64,000 bases of DNA from Rubrivivax sp. (GCA_027484825.1 JAIXSE010000001.1:124001-188000), one strand, 5' to 3'. Positions 50,314 to 60,472 are shown, counted from the stretch's first letter. Numbers and translations: made by a program. The notes: generated from the letters alone by a model not told the origin.

Positions 50314-51441
50314 ATGTCGACAGCATCGAATGACACCGCGGGCGCACCGTCCGGCGCCCCCAGCCTGATCCCCGCCACCATCCTCACCGGCTTCCTGGGA
50401 TCCGGCAAGACGACGCTGCTCAAGCGTGTACTGACCGAGACCCACGGCCAGAAGATCGCCGTGATCGAAAACGAGTTCGGCGAAGAGAACATCGACAACG
50501 ACATCCTGGTGAGCGACACCCAGGAGCAGATCATCCAGCTGAGCAACGGCTGCGTCTGCTGCACCATCCGCGAAGACCTGCGCACCACCCTGGCCGATCT
50601 GGCCCGGCGCCGCCGCACCGGCGAACTGGACTTCGAGCGGGTGGTGATCGAGACCACCGGCCTGGCCGACCCCGGCCCGGTGGCCCAGACCTTCTTCATG
50701 GACGACGAGATCGCCGAAACCTTCCTGCTGGACTCCATCCTGACCCTGGTGGACGCCAAGCATGCGGGCGACCAGCTCGACACCCGCCAGGAAGCCCGCC
50801 GGCAGGTCGGTTTTGCCGACCAGATCTTCCTGAGCAAGACCGACCTGGTGGACGAAGCCGCGGTGGACGCCCTGACCCACCGCCTCAAGCACATGAATCC
50901 CCGCGCACCGCAGCGCCGTGTGCATTTCGGCGAAGTGCCGATTTCCGAGGTGTTCGACCTGCGCGGCTTCAATCTGAATGCCAAACTGGAGATCGACCCC
51001 GAGTTCCTCAGCGTGGACGAGCATGACCATGGTCACGATCACGGGCACGACCACCATGGGCATGATCACGGTCATGACCATGACCATGACCACGACCATG
51101 AGCACGGGGAGCACTGCAACCACCCGCACCACCATCATCACGACGATGACGTGAAATCTTTCGTCTTCCGCTCCGATCGGCCCTTCAATCCGGCCAAGCT
51201 GGAGGACTTCCTGGGGGCGATCGTGCAGGTCTACGGCCCCAAGATGCTGCGTTACAAGGGGGTCCTGAACATGAAGGGCACCGACAAAAAGGTCATTTTC
51301 CAGGGCGTGCACCAGCTGATGGGCTCCGACCTGGGCCCCAAGTGGGCGCCGGAAGAACCCAGAATCAGCAAATTGGTGTTCATTGGCATTGATTTGCCGA
51401 AAGACATCCTGCTTCAGGGGCTGGAAGGCTGTCTGGCTTAG
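50314..51441 (+). CDS. CobW/COG0523-family GTPase with His-rich metal loop
   Basis: A 375-residue G3E GTPase. Walker A is GFLGSGKT (26-33), the metal-binding CVCC is at 80-83 with VIETTGLADP as the Mg/switch region, and SKTDLV is the base-specificity motif. Between the GTPase and the C-terminal CobW domain, residues about 236-276 hold some 22 His among Asp and Gly. Such proteins insert or store metals, often zinc. It is upstream of dksA on the same strand. No Zur-like palindrome is visible upstream. ATG at 50314 is preferred over the TTG three codons earlier. Confidence 0.92.
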   Translation: MSTASNDTAGAPSGAPSLIPATILTGFLGSGKTTLLKRVLTETHGQKIAVIENEFGEENIDNDILVSDTQEQIIQLSNGCVCCTIREDLRTTLADLARRRRTGELDFERVVIETTGLADPGPVAQTFFMDDEIAETFLLDSILTLVDAKHAGDQLDTRQEARRQVGFADQIFLSKTDLVDEAAVDALTHRLKHMNPRAPQRRVHFGEVPISEVFDLRGFNLNAKLEIDPEFLSVDEHDHGHDHGHDHHGHDHGHDHDHDHDHEHGEHCNHPHHHHHDDDVKSFVFRSDRPFNPAKLEDFLGAIVQVYGPKMLRYKGVLNMKGTDKKVIFQGVHQLMGSDLGPKWAPEEPRISKLVFIGIDLPKDILLQGLEGCLA

Positions 51442-51480
51442 TGACACACTCTTTGATCGGTCCGGACTCAAGGACGTGGC

Positions 51481-51566
51481 TACAATCCGCCGCGCCGAAG
51501 ACCGGACTGGCAGGTCCGCCCTCACGGATCGGGAATCGTCCCGAACCCGGGCGGCTGAGCCCGGGT
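51481..51566 (+). promoter_or_regulatory. dksA leader: -10 element and stem-loop
   Basis: A good -10 hexamer TACAAT at 51481-51486 lacks a clear -35 at normal spacing. Downstream, ACCCGGGC (51545-51552) and GCCCGGGT (51559-51566) form a perfect 8-bp hairpin with a 6-nt loop in the predicted leader, about 50 nt before the dksA start. Confidence 0.45.
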
Positions 51567-51616
51567 GGGCGCGCCGCCACCCACAAGCAGGTATAAAGAG
51601 CCGCTAGGAGAGTAAC

Positions 51617-52270
51617 GTGAGCAAGACCCCGGCCTCCAAGACCAGTGCACCGAAGGCAGGCACCAAGGTTGCCAAGCCTGCGGCGGCCAATGCCGCAAGT
51701 AGCGCTGACGCCCTCGAGGCGGACGCTCCCGACAGTTCGGTCGCCACGCTGGACGCGCCCGTCCAGCGCTCGACTGCCTCCTCAACCTTGAATCAGAACC
51801 CCCGCACCGCCGTGAAAGCCGACCCCAAACTCGCCAACGCCTGGAAATCCAAGCCCGGTGCTGAACTGACTGACGCTGAAGTGCTGGCCATGCCGGACAG
51901 CGAGTACATGAACGACAAGCAGGTGGAATTCTTCCGCGCCAAGCTGACCCAGCTCAAGGAAGACATCCTGTCCAATGCCGGTGAAACCACCGAGCATCTG
52001 CGTGAAGACACCTCCATCGTCCCCGACCCGGCCGACCGCGCCACCATCGAGGAAGAGCACGCCCTGGAACTGCGCACCCGCGACCGCGAACGCAAGCTGC
52101 TCAAGAAGATCATGCAGTCGCTGACCCGTCTGGACAGCGGCGAATACGGTTACTGCGACGAAACCGGCGAACCGATCGGCCTGGGCCGCTTGATCGCCCG
52201 TCCGACCGCCACCCTGTCGCTGGAAGCCCAGCAGCGTCGCGAACTCAAGCAGAAGATGTTCGGGGACTGA
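51617..52270 (+). CDS. dksA: RNA polymerase-binding transcription factor DksA
   Basis: A 217-residue DksA with a 75-residue Ala/Lys/Ser-rich N-terminal extension. The coiled-coil hairpin (about 100-185) has the tip Asp residues in DPADRATIEEEHALELRTRDRERK. The globular part reads YGYCDETGEPIGLGRLIARP, then LSLEAQ where E. coli has CIDCK, so only one of four zinc-finger cysteines remains, as in many betaproteobacteria. It works with ppGpp at RNA polymerase to adjust rRNA and amino-acid promoters. The GTG start follows TAGGAGAG. Confidence 0.95.
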   Translation: MSKTPASKTSAPKAGTKVAKPAAANAASSADALEADAPDSSVATLDAPVQRSTASSTLNQNPRTAVKADPKLANAWKSKPGAELTDAEVLAMPDSEYMNDKQVEFFRAKLTQLKEDILSNAGETTEHLREDTSIVPDPADRATIEEEHALELRTRDRERKLLKKIMQSLTRLDSGEYGYCDETGEPIGLGRLIARPTATLSLEAQQRRELKQKMFGD

Positions 52271-52347
52271 GGTCCGACGACTGTGCTGACTGCTGCTGAC
52301 CCGACCCGCATCGATTTCCGGAACTGCCCAGAGAGAAGCCACCAAGC

Positions 52348-54090
52348 ATGACCGATCCCACCACCAAAGACGGCGAGAGCTTCTTCCGCAAGGTGGCCCG
52401 CTTCGTCGCCAACCCGACGACGGACTGGGCGGAAATCAACTCGCGTCAGGACGATCCGGAAGCTGACGCCGCAAAGGCCGAGCTGCGGGCCATGGTCGAG
52501 CGCAAGCGCCGCAACGACTTCGTCCGCAAGCGCGAGCTGGACATGCTGCGCCGCATCCGCCGCGAGGGCCTGACCCCCGAGCAACTGGCGGCCCTGGGCG
52601 GCCATGCCACCTCCGGCATCGACGAACTGGGCCGGATCAGCGAGATCAACGGCAGCCAGACCAGCATCAAGTCCAAGATCGACCAGATCGAGCAGCAGAT
52701 GGTGGGTGAGAGTTTCGCCCCCACGCAGGTCCAGGGCCAGCATCCGCCGGCCTTCTTCGAGACCAGCACCCGCCCGGTCAATTTCAATGCGACCCAGCCG
52801 GCCGATGGCATCGGCGCCCGCAGCCCGGCCTTCGCCCCGTCGCCCGCCACCGTCGAGCGGCTCGATCTCTCGCCCCCCCCGGCGGCGGCCAGCATGGGCT
52901 CCGGCCTGTCCCCGCAAAGCGCCGGTGCGGCAGCGCCCATCCCCGAGCTGAAGGCCGCCATCCCGACCCTGACCTATCCGGTCGCCGACCCGAGCGACGT
53001 GGAAGTCAACGAGGTGGTGCACGACGCCGAACTGGACGAGGCGGTGATCGCCTTCGCCAACGGCGACTATGAACACTGCGAACGCAGCCTGTCGGACCTG
53101 ACGCGTGAAGGCGGCTCCCGCCACACCCATGCGGACACCTGGCTGGTGCTGTTCGACCTCTACCGCGCCACCGGCCAGCAGGCCAAGTTCGAGCATCTGG
53201 CCAACGACTACGCCCAGCAGTTCGGCCTGTCGTCCCCCCAGTGGTTCTCGCTGCCCAAGCTGGTGGCCGAGGCGGTGCAGCAGGAACGCGCCCCGCGCGG
53301 CCACAGCAACACCGTGGCCTGGTCCTGCCCGGAATATCTGGATGTGGACGGCGTGCTGCAGATGCGCAGCCGCTGCGAGAACCTGCCCCTGCCCTGGGTG
53401 CTGGACTTCCAGAACCTGCGCCAGATCGATCCCGAAGCCTGCGCCCGCCTGCGGGAAGTCTTCCGCGCCTGGGCCCCGCAGGCCCTGGACCTGCGCTGGC
53501 TGGCCGGTGACCACTTCTTCCAGGTCCTCAAGGACCAGGCCCCGGTCGGCGCCCGTGATGCCGACCCGGTCTACTGGATGGTGCGCCTGGAAGCGCTGCG
53601 CCTGGCCAACCGTCCGGATCAGTTCGACGAAGTCGCCATCGACTATTGCGTCACCTACGAAGTCTCCCCGCCCTCCTGGGAGAAGGCGGAGGCCCATGTG
53701 CGGGTGAGCGGCAACAGCCTGTCCACCGCATCGCCGCAATCGTCGGTGCAACCGGCGATGGACACCGGCATCAGCTTCCTCGAATCGACCATCACCGATG
53801 CCCTCAGCACGGCGGCCCAGATGGAGCTGTCCGGCCAGTTGAGCGGCGACATCAGCGAAACCCTCAAGCTGATGACGGACCAGTTGGGCCCCGCCTCGTT
53901 GGTCAACATCGCCTGCCCCAAGCTGATCCGCCTGGACTTCATGGCCGCTGGCGACCTGCTGAACTGGGTGCTGGCCCGCCGCAGCGAGAACCGCGCCGTC
54001 CAGTTCACCGACGCGCACCGCCTGGTGGCCCTGTTCTTCGGTGCCATGGGCATCAATGAACATGCCCGGGTGAAGGTGCGGCACGTCTGA
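52348..54090 (+). CDS. STAS-domain protein, conserved in Burkholderiales
   Basis: A 580-residue cytoplasmic protein. Residues about 1-70 are a charged helical region, 70-200 a Pro/Ser/Ala-rich linker, 220-310 a helical repeat resembling FimV/TPR-like segments (ANGDYEHCERSLSDLTREGG), and two STAS-like folds follow: about 340-400 (LPWVLDFQNLRQIDPEACARL) and 513-580 (GPASLVNIACPKLIRLDFMA). STAS domains act in anti-sigma antagonism or sensing. No partner gene is visible. It is between dksA and hslV. Function unknown. Confidence 0.8.
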   Translation: MTDPTTKDGESFFRKVARFVANPTTDWAEINSRQDDPEADAAKAELRAMVERKRRNDFVRKRELDMLRRIRREGLTPEQLAALGGHATSGIDELGRISEINGSQTSIKSKIDQIEQQMVGESFAPTQVQGQHPPAFFETSTRPVNFNATQPADGIGARSPAFAPSPATVERLDLSPPPAAASMGSGLSPQSAGAAAPIPELKAAIPTLTYPVADPSDVEVNEVVHDAELDEAVIAFANGDYEHCERSLSDLTREGGSRHTHADTWLVLFDLYRATGQQAKFEHLANDYAQQFGLSSPQWFSLPKLVAEAVQQERAPRGHSNTVAWSCPEYLDVDGVLQMRSRCENLPLPWVLDFQNLRQIDPEACARLREVFRAWAPQALDLRWLAGDHFFQVLKDQAPVGARDADPVYWMVRLEALRLANRPDQFDEVAIDYCVTYEVSPPSWEKAEAHVRVSGNSLSTASPQSSVQPAMDTGISFLESTITDALSTAAQMELSGQLSGDISETLKLMTDQLGPASLVNIACPKLIRLDFMAAGDLLNWVLARRSENRAVQFTDAHRLVALFFGAMGINEHARVKVRHV

Positions 54091-54167
54091 TCTTGCGGCA
54101 GGTCTGATCGATCCGGCGTGCAGGGCGCACAACCCTGACGCCGTATCCACTTGCATGCACTTCCCCT

Positions 54168-54192
54168 CTTGTGATTGCGGCAACCGCCCCAC
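54168..54192 (+). promoter_or_regulatory. candidate sigma-32 heat-shock promoter of hslVU
   Basis: -35-like CTTGTGA (54168-54174) and -10-like CCCCAC (54187-54192) are 12 nt apart, close to the sigma-32 consensus CTTGAAA-N11-16-CCCCAT, and lie 50 nt before hslV. Confidence 0.5.
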
Positions 54193-54242
54193 ACTTGGCA
54201 TCTCCAAGGCTGTATTTCCAAGGCTGTTTGCCCGGCTCCGCC

Positions 54243-54800
54243 ATGTCACAAGAATCTTCTCCCTTGCCGCCCTATCACGGCACCACCATCGTCAGTGTCC
54301 GCCGCGGCAACCAGGTTGCCATCGGTGGTGACGGCCAGGTGACCCTGGGCACCATCGTCGTCAAGTCCACCGCCCGCAAGGTGCGCAAGCTCTACCAGGG
54401 CAAGGTCCTGGCGGGATTCGCCGGCGCCACGGCGGACGCGTTCACCCTCTTCGAGCGTTTCGAAGCCAAGCTCGAGAAGTACGAGGGCAACCTCACCCGC
54501 GCCGCGGTGGAGCTCACCCGCGACTGGCGCACCGACCGCGTGCTGCGCCGCCTCGAAGCCATGCTGGCCGTGGCCGACCGCACCACCTCGCTGATCATCA
54601 CCGGCAACGGCGACGTGCTGGAGCCGGAGCAAGGCATCGTGGCCATCGGTTCGGGCGGCGCCTATGCCCAGGCCGCCGCCAAGGCGCTGCTCAATCACAG
54701 CGAGCTGAGCGCCGCTGACATCGTCAAACAGTCGCTGGTCATTGCAGGCGAGATCTGCATCTACACCAATGGCAACCACACGCTGGAAGTACTGGAATGA
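54243..54800 (+). CDS. hslV: HslV protease subunit (ClpQ)
   Basis: A 185-residue proteasome-like peptidase. The N-terminal segment [11 protein letters not shown] contains the Thr-Thr dyad whose first Thr is the nucleophile after removal of 13 leader residues. GGDGQVTLG and [15 protein letters not shown] are conserved. It forms two stacked hexamers opened by HslU. The ATG at 54243 has a poor ribosome-binding site but gives the standard length. The stop overlaps the hslU start by ATGA. Confidence 0.96.
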   Translation: MSQESSPLPPYHGTTIVSVRRGNQVAIGGDGQVTLGTIVVKSTARKVRKLYQGKVLAGFAGATADAFTLFERFEAKLEKYEGNLTRAAVELTRDWRTDRVLRRLEAMLAVADRTTSLIITGNGDVLEPEQGIVAIGSGGAYAQAAAKALLNHSELSAADIVKQSLVIAGEICIYTNGNHTLEVLE

Positions 54801-56143
54801 GCGCTAGCATGACGCCTCAGGAGATCGTCTCCGAACTGGACCGCCACATCGTGGGCCAGGCGGATGCCAAACGGGCCGTGGCGATTGCGCTGCGCAACCG
54901 CTGGCGTCGCCAGCAGGTGGACGACAAGCTCCGCGCGGAAATCACCCCCAAGAACATCCTGATGATCGGCCCCACCGGCGTGGGGAAGACCGAGATCGCC
55001 CGCCGCCTGGCGAAGCTGGCCGATGCGCCCTTCATCAAGGTGGAAGCCACCAAGTTCACCGAAGTGGGCTATGTGGGCAAGGACGTGGACAGCATCATCC
55101 GCGACCTGGTGGACATCGCCGTCAAGCAGGAGCGTGAGCGCCAAATGCGCCTGCAGCGCACCCGTGCGGAAGATGCCGCCGAGGAGCGCATCCTGGACGT
55201 GCTGGTGCCCCCGCCCCGCTCCACCGGTTTCACGCCCGGCGACAGCGCCGGCACCGCCAGCGGGGAAGGCACGGCTCGCCAGACGATGCGCAAGCGCCTG
55301 CGCGAGGGCTCGATGGACGACAAGGAAATCGAGATCGAGCTGGCCGAACCCAAGCCCACCATGGAGATCATGGGCCCGCAGGGCATGGAAGAGATGACCG
55401 AGCAGCTCAAGGGCCTGTTCTCGCAGATGGGCCAGGGCCGTCGCAAGACCCGCAAGGTGCGCATCGGCGAAGCCATGAAGCTGCTGGTGGAGGAAGAAGC
55501 CGCCAAGCTGGTCAATGAGGACGAGATCAAGACCACGGCCCTGACGAATGCGCAGGACAACGGCATCGTATTCATCGACGAGATCGACAAGGTCGCCAGC
55601 CGGGCCGAGCACGGCGGTGCCGATGTGTCCCGCCAGGGCGTGCAGCGCGACCTGCTGCCGCTGGTGGAAGGCACCACCGTCAACACCAAGTACGGCATGG
55701 TGAAGACGGACCACATCCTCTTCATTGCCTCCGGCGCCTTCCACCTCAGCAAGCCCAGCGACCTGATCCCCGAGTTGCAGGGGCGCTTCCCCATCCGGGT
55801 GGAGCTGCAATCGCTGTCGGTGGACGACTTTGAAGCGATTCTCTCCAGCACCCATGCCAGCCTGGTCAAGCAATACCAGGCCCTGCTGGCCACGGAAGGC
55901 CTGACACTGGAGCTCAGCGGCGACGGCATCCGGCGCCTGGCGCAGATCGCCTACGAGGTGAACGAACGCACCGAGAACATCGGCGCGCGGCGCCTGTCCA
56001 CCGTGCTGGAGCGCCTGCTGGACGACATCAGCTTCGATGCCCACAAGCATGCCGGCCAGACCATCACGCTGGACGGCACCGCGGTGGACAGCAAGCTGGG
56101 TGCGCTGGCGCAGAACGAGGATCTGAGCCGCTTCATCCTCTGA
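54797..56143 (+). CDS. hslU: HslU ATPase subunit (ClpY)
   Basis: A 448-residue AAA+ unfoldase. It begins [17 protein letters not shown] a few codons after the overlapping ATG, with Walker A GPTGVGKT (58-65), a variable I domain (about 110-240), Walker B IVFIDEID (257-264), the sensor-2 ARRL and the C-terminal tail ending RFIL that inserts into HslV. An ATG at 54809 is an alternative start. A strong terminator follows. Confidence 0.97.
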   Translation: MSASMTPQEIVSELDRHIVGQADAKRAVAIALRNRWRRQQVDDKLRAEITPKNILMIGPTGVGKTEIARRLAKLADAPFIKVEATKFTEVGYVGKDVDSIIRDLVDIAVKQERERQMRLQRTRAEDAAEERILDVLVPPPRSTGFTPGDSAGTASGEGTARQTMRKRLREGSMDDKEIEIELAEPKPTMEIMGPQGMEEMTEQLKGLFSQMGQGRRKTRKVRIGEAMKLLVEEEAAKLVNEDEIKTTALTNAQDNGIVFIDEIDKVASRAEHGGADVSRQGVQRDLLPLVEGTTVNTKYGMVKTDHILFIASGAFHLSKPSDLIPELQGRFPIRVELQSLSVDDFEAILSSTHASLVKQYQALLATEGLTLELSGDGIRRLAQIAYEVNERTENIGARRLSTVLERLLDDISFDAHKHAGQTITLDGTAVDSKLGALAQNEDLSRFIL

Positions 56144-56232
56144 CAGACCAGCTGGGGCAGGCTGGGCAGGCTTCACACGCAGCCTGCGGCGGGACGCCAG
56201 TCGGGACTTCCCACCACCCGTCGTGAAAACAA

Positions 56233-56260
56233 GACGCCAGGGCAACCCCCTGGCGTTTTT
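56233..56260 (+). terminator. rho-independent terminator after hslU
   Basis: A perfect 9-bp stem ACGCCAGGG/CCCTGGCGT with a 5-nt CAACC loop, and a T6 run overlapping its end. It lies 90 nt after the hslU stop. Confidence 0.9.
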
Positions 56261-56369
56261 TCTATTGGCTTGACTTCGGAAATGCCTACAGTGCGCGGCC
56301 AGCGCATCAGGCGTCTGCGCTGCGCAAAGCCCGGACAACCGCCCAGCCCCCTCGCCCGTTTGAAGCCTC

Positions 56370-57158
56370 ATGATTGACGACACCGCCCGACGAGAAGTCC
56401 TGGCCCGCCTGCGGCGCGCCGAAGTTGAACACGACGCCAAGGTGCTGCTGGCGGTGGAGTCCGGCAGCCGGGCCTGGGGGTTTGCGTCGCCCAACAGTGA
56501 CTACGACGCCCGCTTCATCTATGTGCACCGGCCCGAGCGGTACCTGGCGGTGGGGCTGGAGGAGCAGCGGGACGTCATCGAATACCCGATCGTGGACGAC
56601 ATGGACATCAACGGCTGGGACCTGCGCAAGGCCCTGCGTCTGTTCTGGAAGTCCAACCCCGGATTTGTGGAGTGGGTGCAATCGCCCATCGTCTACGAGA
56701 AGAACGGGAGCTTTCACCGCCGCGCGCTGGCGCTGCTGCCGACCGTCTATTCGGTGGAGCGCGGCATCTATCACTACCGCAGCATGGCCCAGACCAACTT
56801 CCGGGGCCACCTGCAAAGCGAACAGGTGCCGCTGAAGAAATACTTCTACGTGCTGCGCCCGCTGCTGTCGGTCCGGTGGCTGGAACGCTACCAGCGGCCA
56901 GCGCCGATCGAGTTCCACCGCCTGCTGGAGATGGCGGACAAGACGCCCGGGCTGGTGCCCGCCATCCAGGAGCTGCTGGCGCTCAAGCAGGCGTCCCCGG
57001 AGCTGGGGCTGTCGCCCCAGGTACCGACCATTCAGCGCTTCATCGAGCAGGAGCTGCAGCGGCTGGAGCACATCCGACCCGACCCCCAGCCGCGCGCGGA
57101 AGTGGAGCCGCTGCTGTCGGAGCTGTTCCGGACGGTGTTGAAGGAAACCTGGGGCTGA
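56370..57158 (+). CDS. RlaP/YcgL-like nucleotidyltransferase
   Basis: A 262-residue protein of the DNA-polymerase-beta nucleotidyltransferase superfamily. The catalytic signature is ESGSRAWGFASPNSDYDARF, with GSR and the DxD-type acid pair (DYD). The rest matches the RlaP group (conserved KALRLFWKSNPGFVEWVQSP and FRGHL), named for association with RNA ligases in RNA repair. No ligase gene is nearby. It stands alone after the hslU terminator and converges with coaX. Nucleotide and target are unknown. Confidence 0.82.
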   Translation: MIDDTARREVLARLRRAEVEHDAKVLLAVESGSRAWGFASPNSDYDARFIYVHRPERYLAVGLEEQRDVIEYPIVDDMDINGWDLRKALRLFWKSNPGFVEWVQSPIVYEKNGSFHRRALALLPTVYSVERGIYHYRSMAQTNFRGHLQSEQVPLKKYFYVLRPLLSVRWLERYQRPAPIEFHRLLEMADKTPGLVPAIQELLALKQASPELGLSPQVPTIQRFIEQELQRLEHIRPDPQPRAEVEPLLSELFRTVLKETWG

Positions 57159-57180
57159 GCCCCTCAGGACGCAACAGCGC

Positions 57181-57960
57181 TCAGAGCGCCAGGCGATGGG
57201 ACTGCAGCGCCAGCAGTCCGTCGAAGATGAGCGAGTCGATCAACTCATGCGGAATGTCCAGCGAGGGTGAGACCTTCCAGCCCGCGCCGCCCGTCATCAA
57301 GGTCACCGGCACCTGGCCGCAGCGGCGCACCATGTGGCGGTGCATCCGTTCAATCGCGCCGGTGATGGCGTAATTGCCGCCGCTGGTCAGCGCGTCGGAC
57401 GTGTTGGTCGGAAACTCCCGCACCTCCCCGGTCGGCACGCGCAAACCGGCGGTCCCGCCTTCCAGCGCACGCAGCATGATGCCGTGGCCGGGCAGGATCA
57501 GCCCGCCCAGGAAGCGGCCGTCCGCGTCCAGGGCGTCGACGGTCACCGCCGTGCCCACCATCACCACCAGCACCGGCTGAGGTGGCCGGCCCGGATTGCG
57601 GGCCATCACATGGTGACGGGCCCCGATCATCGCAACGAAGCGGTCCGTGCCCAGGCGGGTGGGATGGTCGTAGCCGTTGATCACGCCGCCGGCCTGCGCC
57701 GAGGACGCGACCCAGCGCGGCTCCAGGTCCCAGAGTTCTTCGAGCTGCTCTTCCACGCGATGACGCAGGCCGTCTCCCGCCACGTTACAGCCCAACAGGC
57801 TGCCGGGCGCAGGCAGGCTTGCCCAGTCGTGCTCGGCCAGTTTTTCGATGTTTTCCAGGAACTGCGCCCCATGCGCCAGCATGGGACTGCCCGGTTGCGG
57901 CCCGGCATACAGCGCCCACTTGAGGCGGGTGTTACCGATGTCGATGGCCAAAAAGCTCAT
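57181..57960 (-). CDS. coaX: type III pantothenate kinase
   Basis: A 259-residue ASKHA-fold kinase catalysing the first step of CoA synthesis. The N-terminal phosphate-binding loop is [15 protein letters not shown], then GADR-like [12 protein letters not shown], and [14 protein letters not shown] followed by [15 protein letters not shown]. In the GTAVT motif the position of the Asp that acts as base in Thermotoga CoaX is Met here; betaproteobacterial relatives vary at this place, so I still favour a working enzyme. The start at 57960 was chosen for the family N-terminus. Confidence 0.88.
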   Translation of the reverse strand: MSFLAIDIGNTRLKWALYAGPQPGSPMLAHGAQFLENIEKLAEHDWASLPAPGSLLGCNVAGDGLRHRVEEQLEELWDLEPRWVASSAQAGGVINGYDHPTRLGTDRFVAMIGARHHVMARNPGRPPQPVLVVMVGTAVTVDALDADGRFLGGLILPGHGIMLRALEGGTAGLRVPTGEVREFPTNTSDALTSGGNYAITGAIERMHRHMVRRCGQVPVTLMTGGAGWKVSPSLDIPHELIDSLIFDGLLALQSHRLAL

Positions 57961-58143
57961 AAGTTCACGCGCGACGCTGCCACAACCGGCAGGGTAGCAG
58001 CGTTTCTCCTCAAGACTGTGCACGAGCGCGTGGAAGACACCGGGGTTGGAGAGCTGACTCTCCATTTTCTTGCGTTTGATGCACCATACGGGGGCAGGTG
58101 TGGACCCCAGTCCACTGTCTCCGACTTCTGGAAAGAGCCGATC

Positions 58144-59685
58144 ATGAAGATGTCGATAGCCACCCGCCTGTGGATGCCGGTGATCGTGATGGCCGTGATG
58201 ACGGTCGTGATGTCCACTGCGGCTGCCGTGCGCACCCGGGCGCTGCTGGCCGCCTCACAGGTCACGCAGGAGAAGCAGCAGCAGCGCTTCGAGCTGGCGC
58301 TGCGATGGCGCGGTCTGACGGAGGCCAATGCCAGCCGCGTGCAGGGCGGTCTGGCCGCCAACGACATGGCGGTGCCCGAGGCGATGAAAGCGGACATTGC
58401 CCGCACCACCGAGACCATCACCGAGGTGCAGAAGCAGCTGGAAGCCCTGGCCGATGACGACGCCGACAAGGCCGCCATGGCCACGGTGGCCGAACGCCGC
58501 AAGGCCTACATCGCGGCTCGCAACGACGCGATGAAGCTCAAGTCGGACGGACAGGTGGACGCCTCGCATGCGGCGCTGAAGCAGAAGGTGGTGCCGGCGA
58601 TCGAGCAGTATCTGGAGGCGCAGCAGGCCTTTGTGAAGCTGCAGCAGGCCAAGGCCACCGCACTGCGGGAAGCGGCCGGCGCGGAGCGCATGCGCACGGT
58701 CTGGGGCGTGGCGGCGGTGATGAGTGTCATCGTGCTGCTGCTGGCGGTGGCGACAGCGTATTTCGTGCGCACCATCTCCACGCCGCTGAAGGCGCTGGTG
58801 CTGCAGGCCGGACGCATCGGGGACGGAGACTTGTCCGACCAGGAACAGGCGATGCGTGAAGACGAGATCGGCGAGGTGCAGCAGGCGCTGGCGCAGATGA
58901 CGGCGTCCCTGCGCACCATGATGATGGGCTTTCGCGGCAGTGTGGAGGCCATGCAGACCGCCAGTGCGGAGATTGCCAGCGGCAATGCGGACCTGAGTCA
59001 TCGCACCGAGCAGACCGCTTCCAATCTGCAGCAGGCGGCCTCGTCGCTGGCGCAGCTCACCGGCACGGTGCAGCAGAGCGCGGACAGTGCACGCACCGCC
59101 AATCAGCTGGCCGGCAGTGCCGCCGAAGTGGCGCAGCGGGGCGGCGCCGTCGTCGGACAGGTGGTGGGCACGATGGGCGCGATTGATGCGAGCGCGAAGA
59201 AGATCAACGACATCATCGGCGTGATCGACAGCATTGCCTTCCAGACCAACATCCTGGCGCTGAATGCTGCGGTGGAAGCGGCGCGTGCCGGAGAGCAGGG
59301 GCGCGGCTTTGCGGTGGTGGCCAGTGAAGTGCGGGCGCTGGCGCAGCGCAGCGCGGGTGCGGCGCGGGAGATCAAGGGCCTGATCGGCGACAGCGTGTCG
59401 AAGGTGGAGGCCGGCTCTCAGCTGGTCCGGGAGGCCGGCGAGACGATGCAGGAGATCGTGGCCAGCGTGCAGCGGGTGTCGGACATCATCAGCGAGATCA
59501 GTGCGAGCACGGTGGAGCAGAGCCAGGGCATCGGCAGCGTGAACGGCGCGGTGGCGCAGCTGGACCAGATGACGCAGCAGAATGCGGCGCTGGTGGAAGA
59601 GTCAGCGGCTGCGGCGGAATCGGTGAATGAGCAGGCGCGGAAGTTGACGCAGCTCGTGGCGCATTTCCGAACGAGTGGTCGGTGA
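58144..59685 (+). CDS. methyl-accepting chemotaxis protein
   Basis: A 513-residue chemoreceptor. TM1 is at about residues 9-30, a four-helix-bundle sensor domain of about 150 residues follows, TM2 is at about 186-208, then HAMP ([21 protein letters not shown]) and the signalling domain with the hairpin tip around residues 356-400 ([20 protein letters not shown]). Methylation-region glutamates are visible on either side. It lacks the C-terminal pentapeptide for CheR tethering. The sensor has no clear ligand signature. It is a lone gene, divergent from coaX. Confidence 0.93.
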   Translation: MKMSIATRLWMPVIVMAVMTVVMSTAAAVRTRALLAASQVTQEKQQQRFELALRWRGLTEANASRVQGGLAANDMAVPEAMKADIARTTETITEVQKQLEALADDDADKAAMATVAERRKAYIAARNDAMKLKSDGQVDASHAALKQKVVPAIEQYLEAQQAFVKLQQAKATALREAAGAERMRTVWGVAAVMSVIVLLLAVATAYFVRTISTPLKALVLQAGRIGDGDLSDQEQAMREDEIGEVQQALAQMTASLRTMMMGFRGSVEAMQTASAEIASGNADLSHRTEQTASNLQQAASSLAQLTGTVQQSADSARTANQLAGSAAEVAQRGGAVVGQVVGTMGAIDASAKKINDIIGVIDSIAFQTNILALNAAVEAARAGEQGRGFAVVASEVRALAQRSAGAAREIKGLIGDSVSKVEAGSQLVREAGETMQEIVASVQRVSDIISEISASTVEQSQGIGSVNGAVAQLDQMTQQNAALVEESAAAAESVNEQARKLTQLVAHFRTSGR

Positions 59686-59748
59686 CCCGCGCCGGTCGGT
59701 GCGACCGTCCGCGGGGGCCCGCCACGCATGCACCATGCGCCTGAACCT

Positions 59749-60318
59749 TCAGCGTCCGTTGGACTTGAGCATCTCCGCCAGCGATGGGTCCAGGCCCTTG
59801 GGCGGCTGGCTGCAATCCGCCTGCACCCACTTGTAGACGGTGGTCTGCTCCATCTTGATGGGGGTGCCTTGCGGCGTCGTGCCCTCCATCTTCCAGTCCA
59901 GGGTCGCGGTGGTCTTGCCGCTGACCTTGTAGGTCCCCTGCCCGCTGCCCTTGAGCTGTCCATTGCAGCTCATCTGGATGATGCCGCTGGTCGCATCGCT
60001 GGGGGATGCGTTGAAGGTGCACTGTTCGGTGCTCTGCGGCTTGGGCAAGGCAAAGCTCTCGGTCTCCTGGCAGGCCAGGCCCGGCGAGCCCACCGGAAGG
60101 CCGAGTTGCTGCATGCCGGACACCAGCGCGCTCTTCTGCTGCGGGGTGAGCGCCCCCTTGATGTCCAGGATCGAGGGCAGCTTGTGGCCGTTCATCGTGC
60201 CTGCCGTGCTGCTGGCCCACAGGCCTGGCTTGACGCTCACCGTCTGGGCGTTTGCAGCGCCAAGGGCCATCCACAGCGCAGCGCCGATGCCGGCCACGCG
60301 AAACAGGGTCTTGGTCAT
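59749..60318 (-). CDS. DUF3617-family exported protein
   Basis: A 189-residue protein with a signal peptide (residues 1-24, ending GAANA) and the DUF3617 pattern: VKPGLWASST near the mature N-terminus, then paired cysteines (LACQETE, QCTFNA, MSCNG, ADCSQ) and a beta-rich body. These proteins are common in betaproteobacteria and of unknown function; some resemble lipocalin-like folds. A lone gene converging with the chemoreceptor. Confidence 0.85.
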   Translation of the reverse strand: MTKTLFRVAGIGAALWMALGAANAQTVSVKPGLWASSTAGTMNGHKLPSILDIKGALTPQQKSALVSGMQQLGLPVGSPGLACQETESFALPKPQSTEQCTFNASPSDATSGIIQMSCNGQLKGSGQGTYKVSGKTTATLDWKMEGTTPQGTPIKMEQTTVYKWVQADCSQPPKGLDPSLAEMLKSNGR

Positions 60319-60472
60319 CCCGAGTCATCCATTGATGTGATGCGGGCAGCTTACCGGCCACCCGACAAGGGCCCGCCCCCGTTATGAGGGACGGCTGGGC
60401 GCCGCAAACGAAAAGAGTGTCAGCGATCGTTGCTGAAGCCAGCACTGCGCGCACGCGGCGACGCGCTGGCGG

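Noticed and set aside
57181..57960. The CoaX position of the catalytic Asp is Met, which at first looked like inactivation.
   Set aside because: Betaproteobacterial CoaX/Baf proteins vary at this position as far as I recall, and the other motifs are intact, so it is noted in the entry only.
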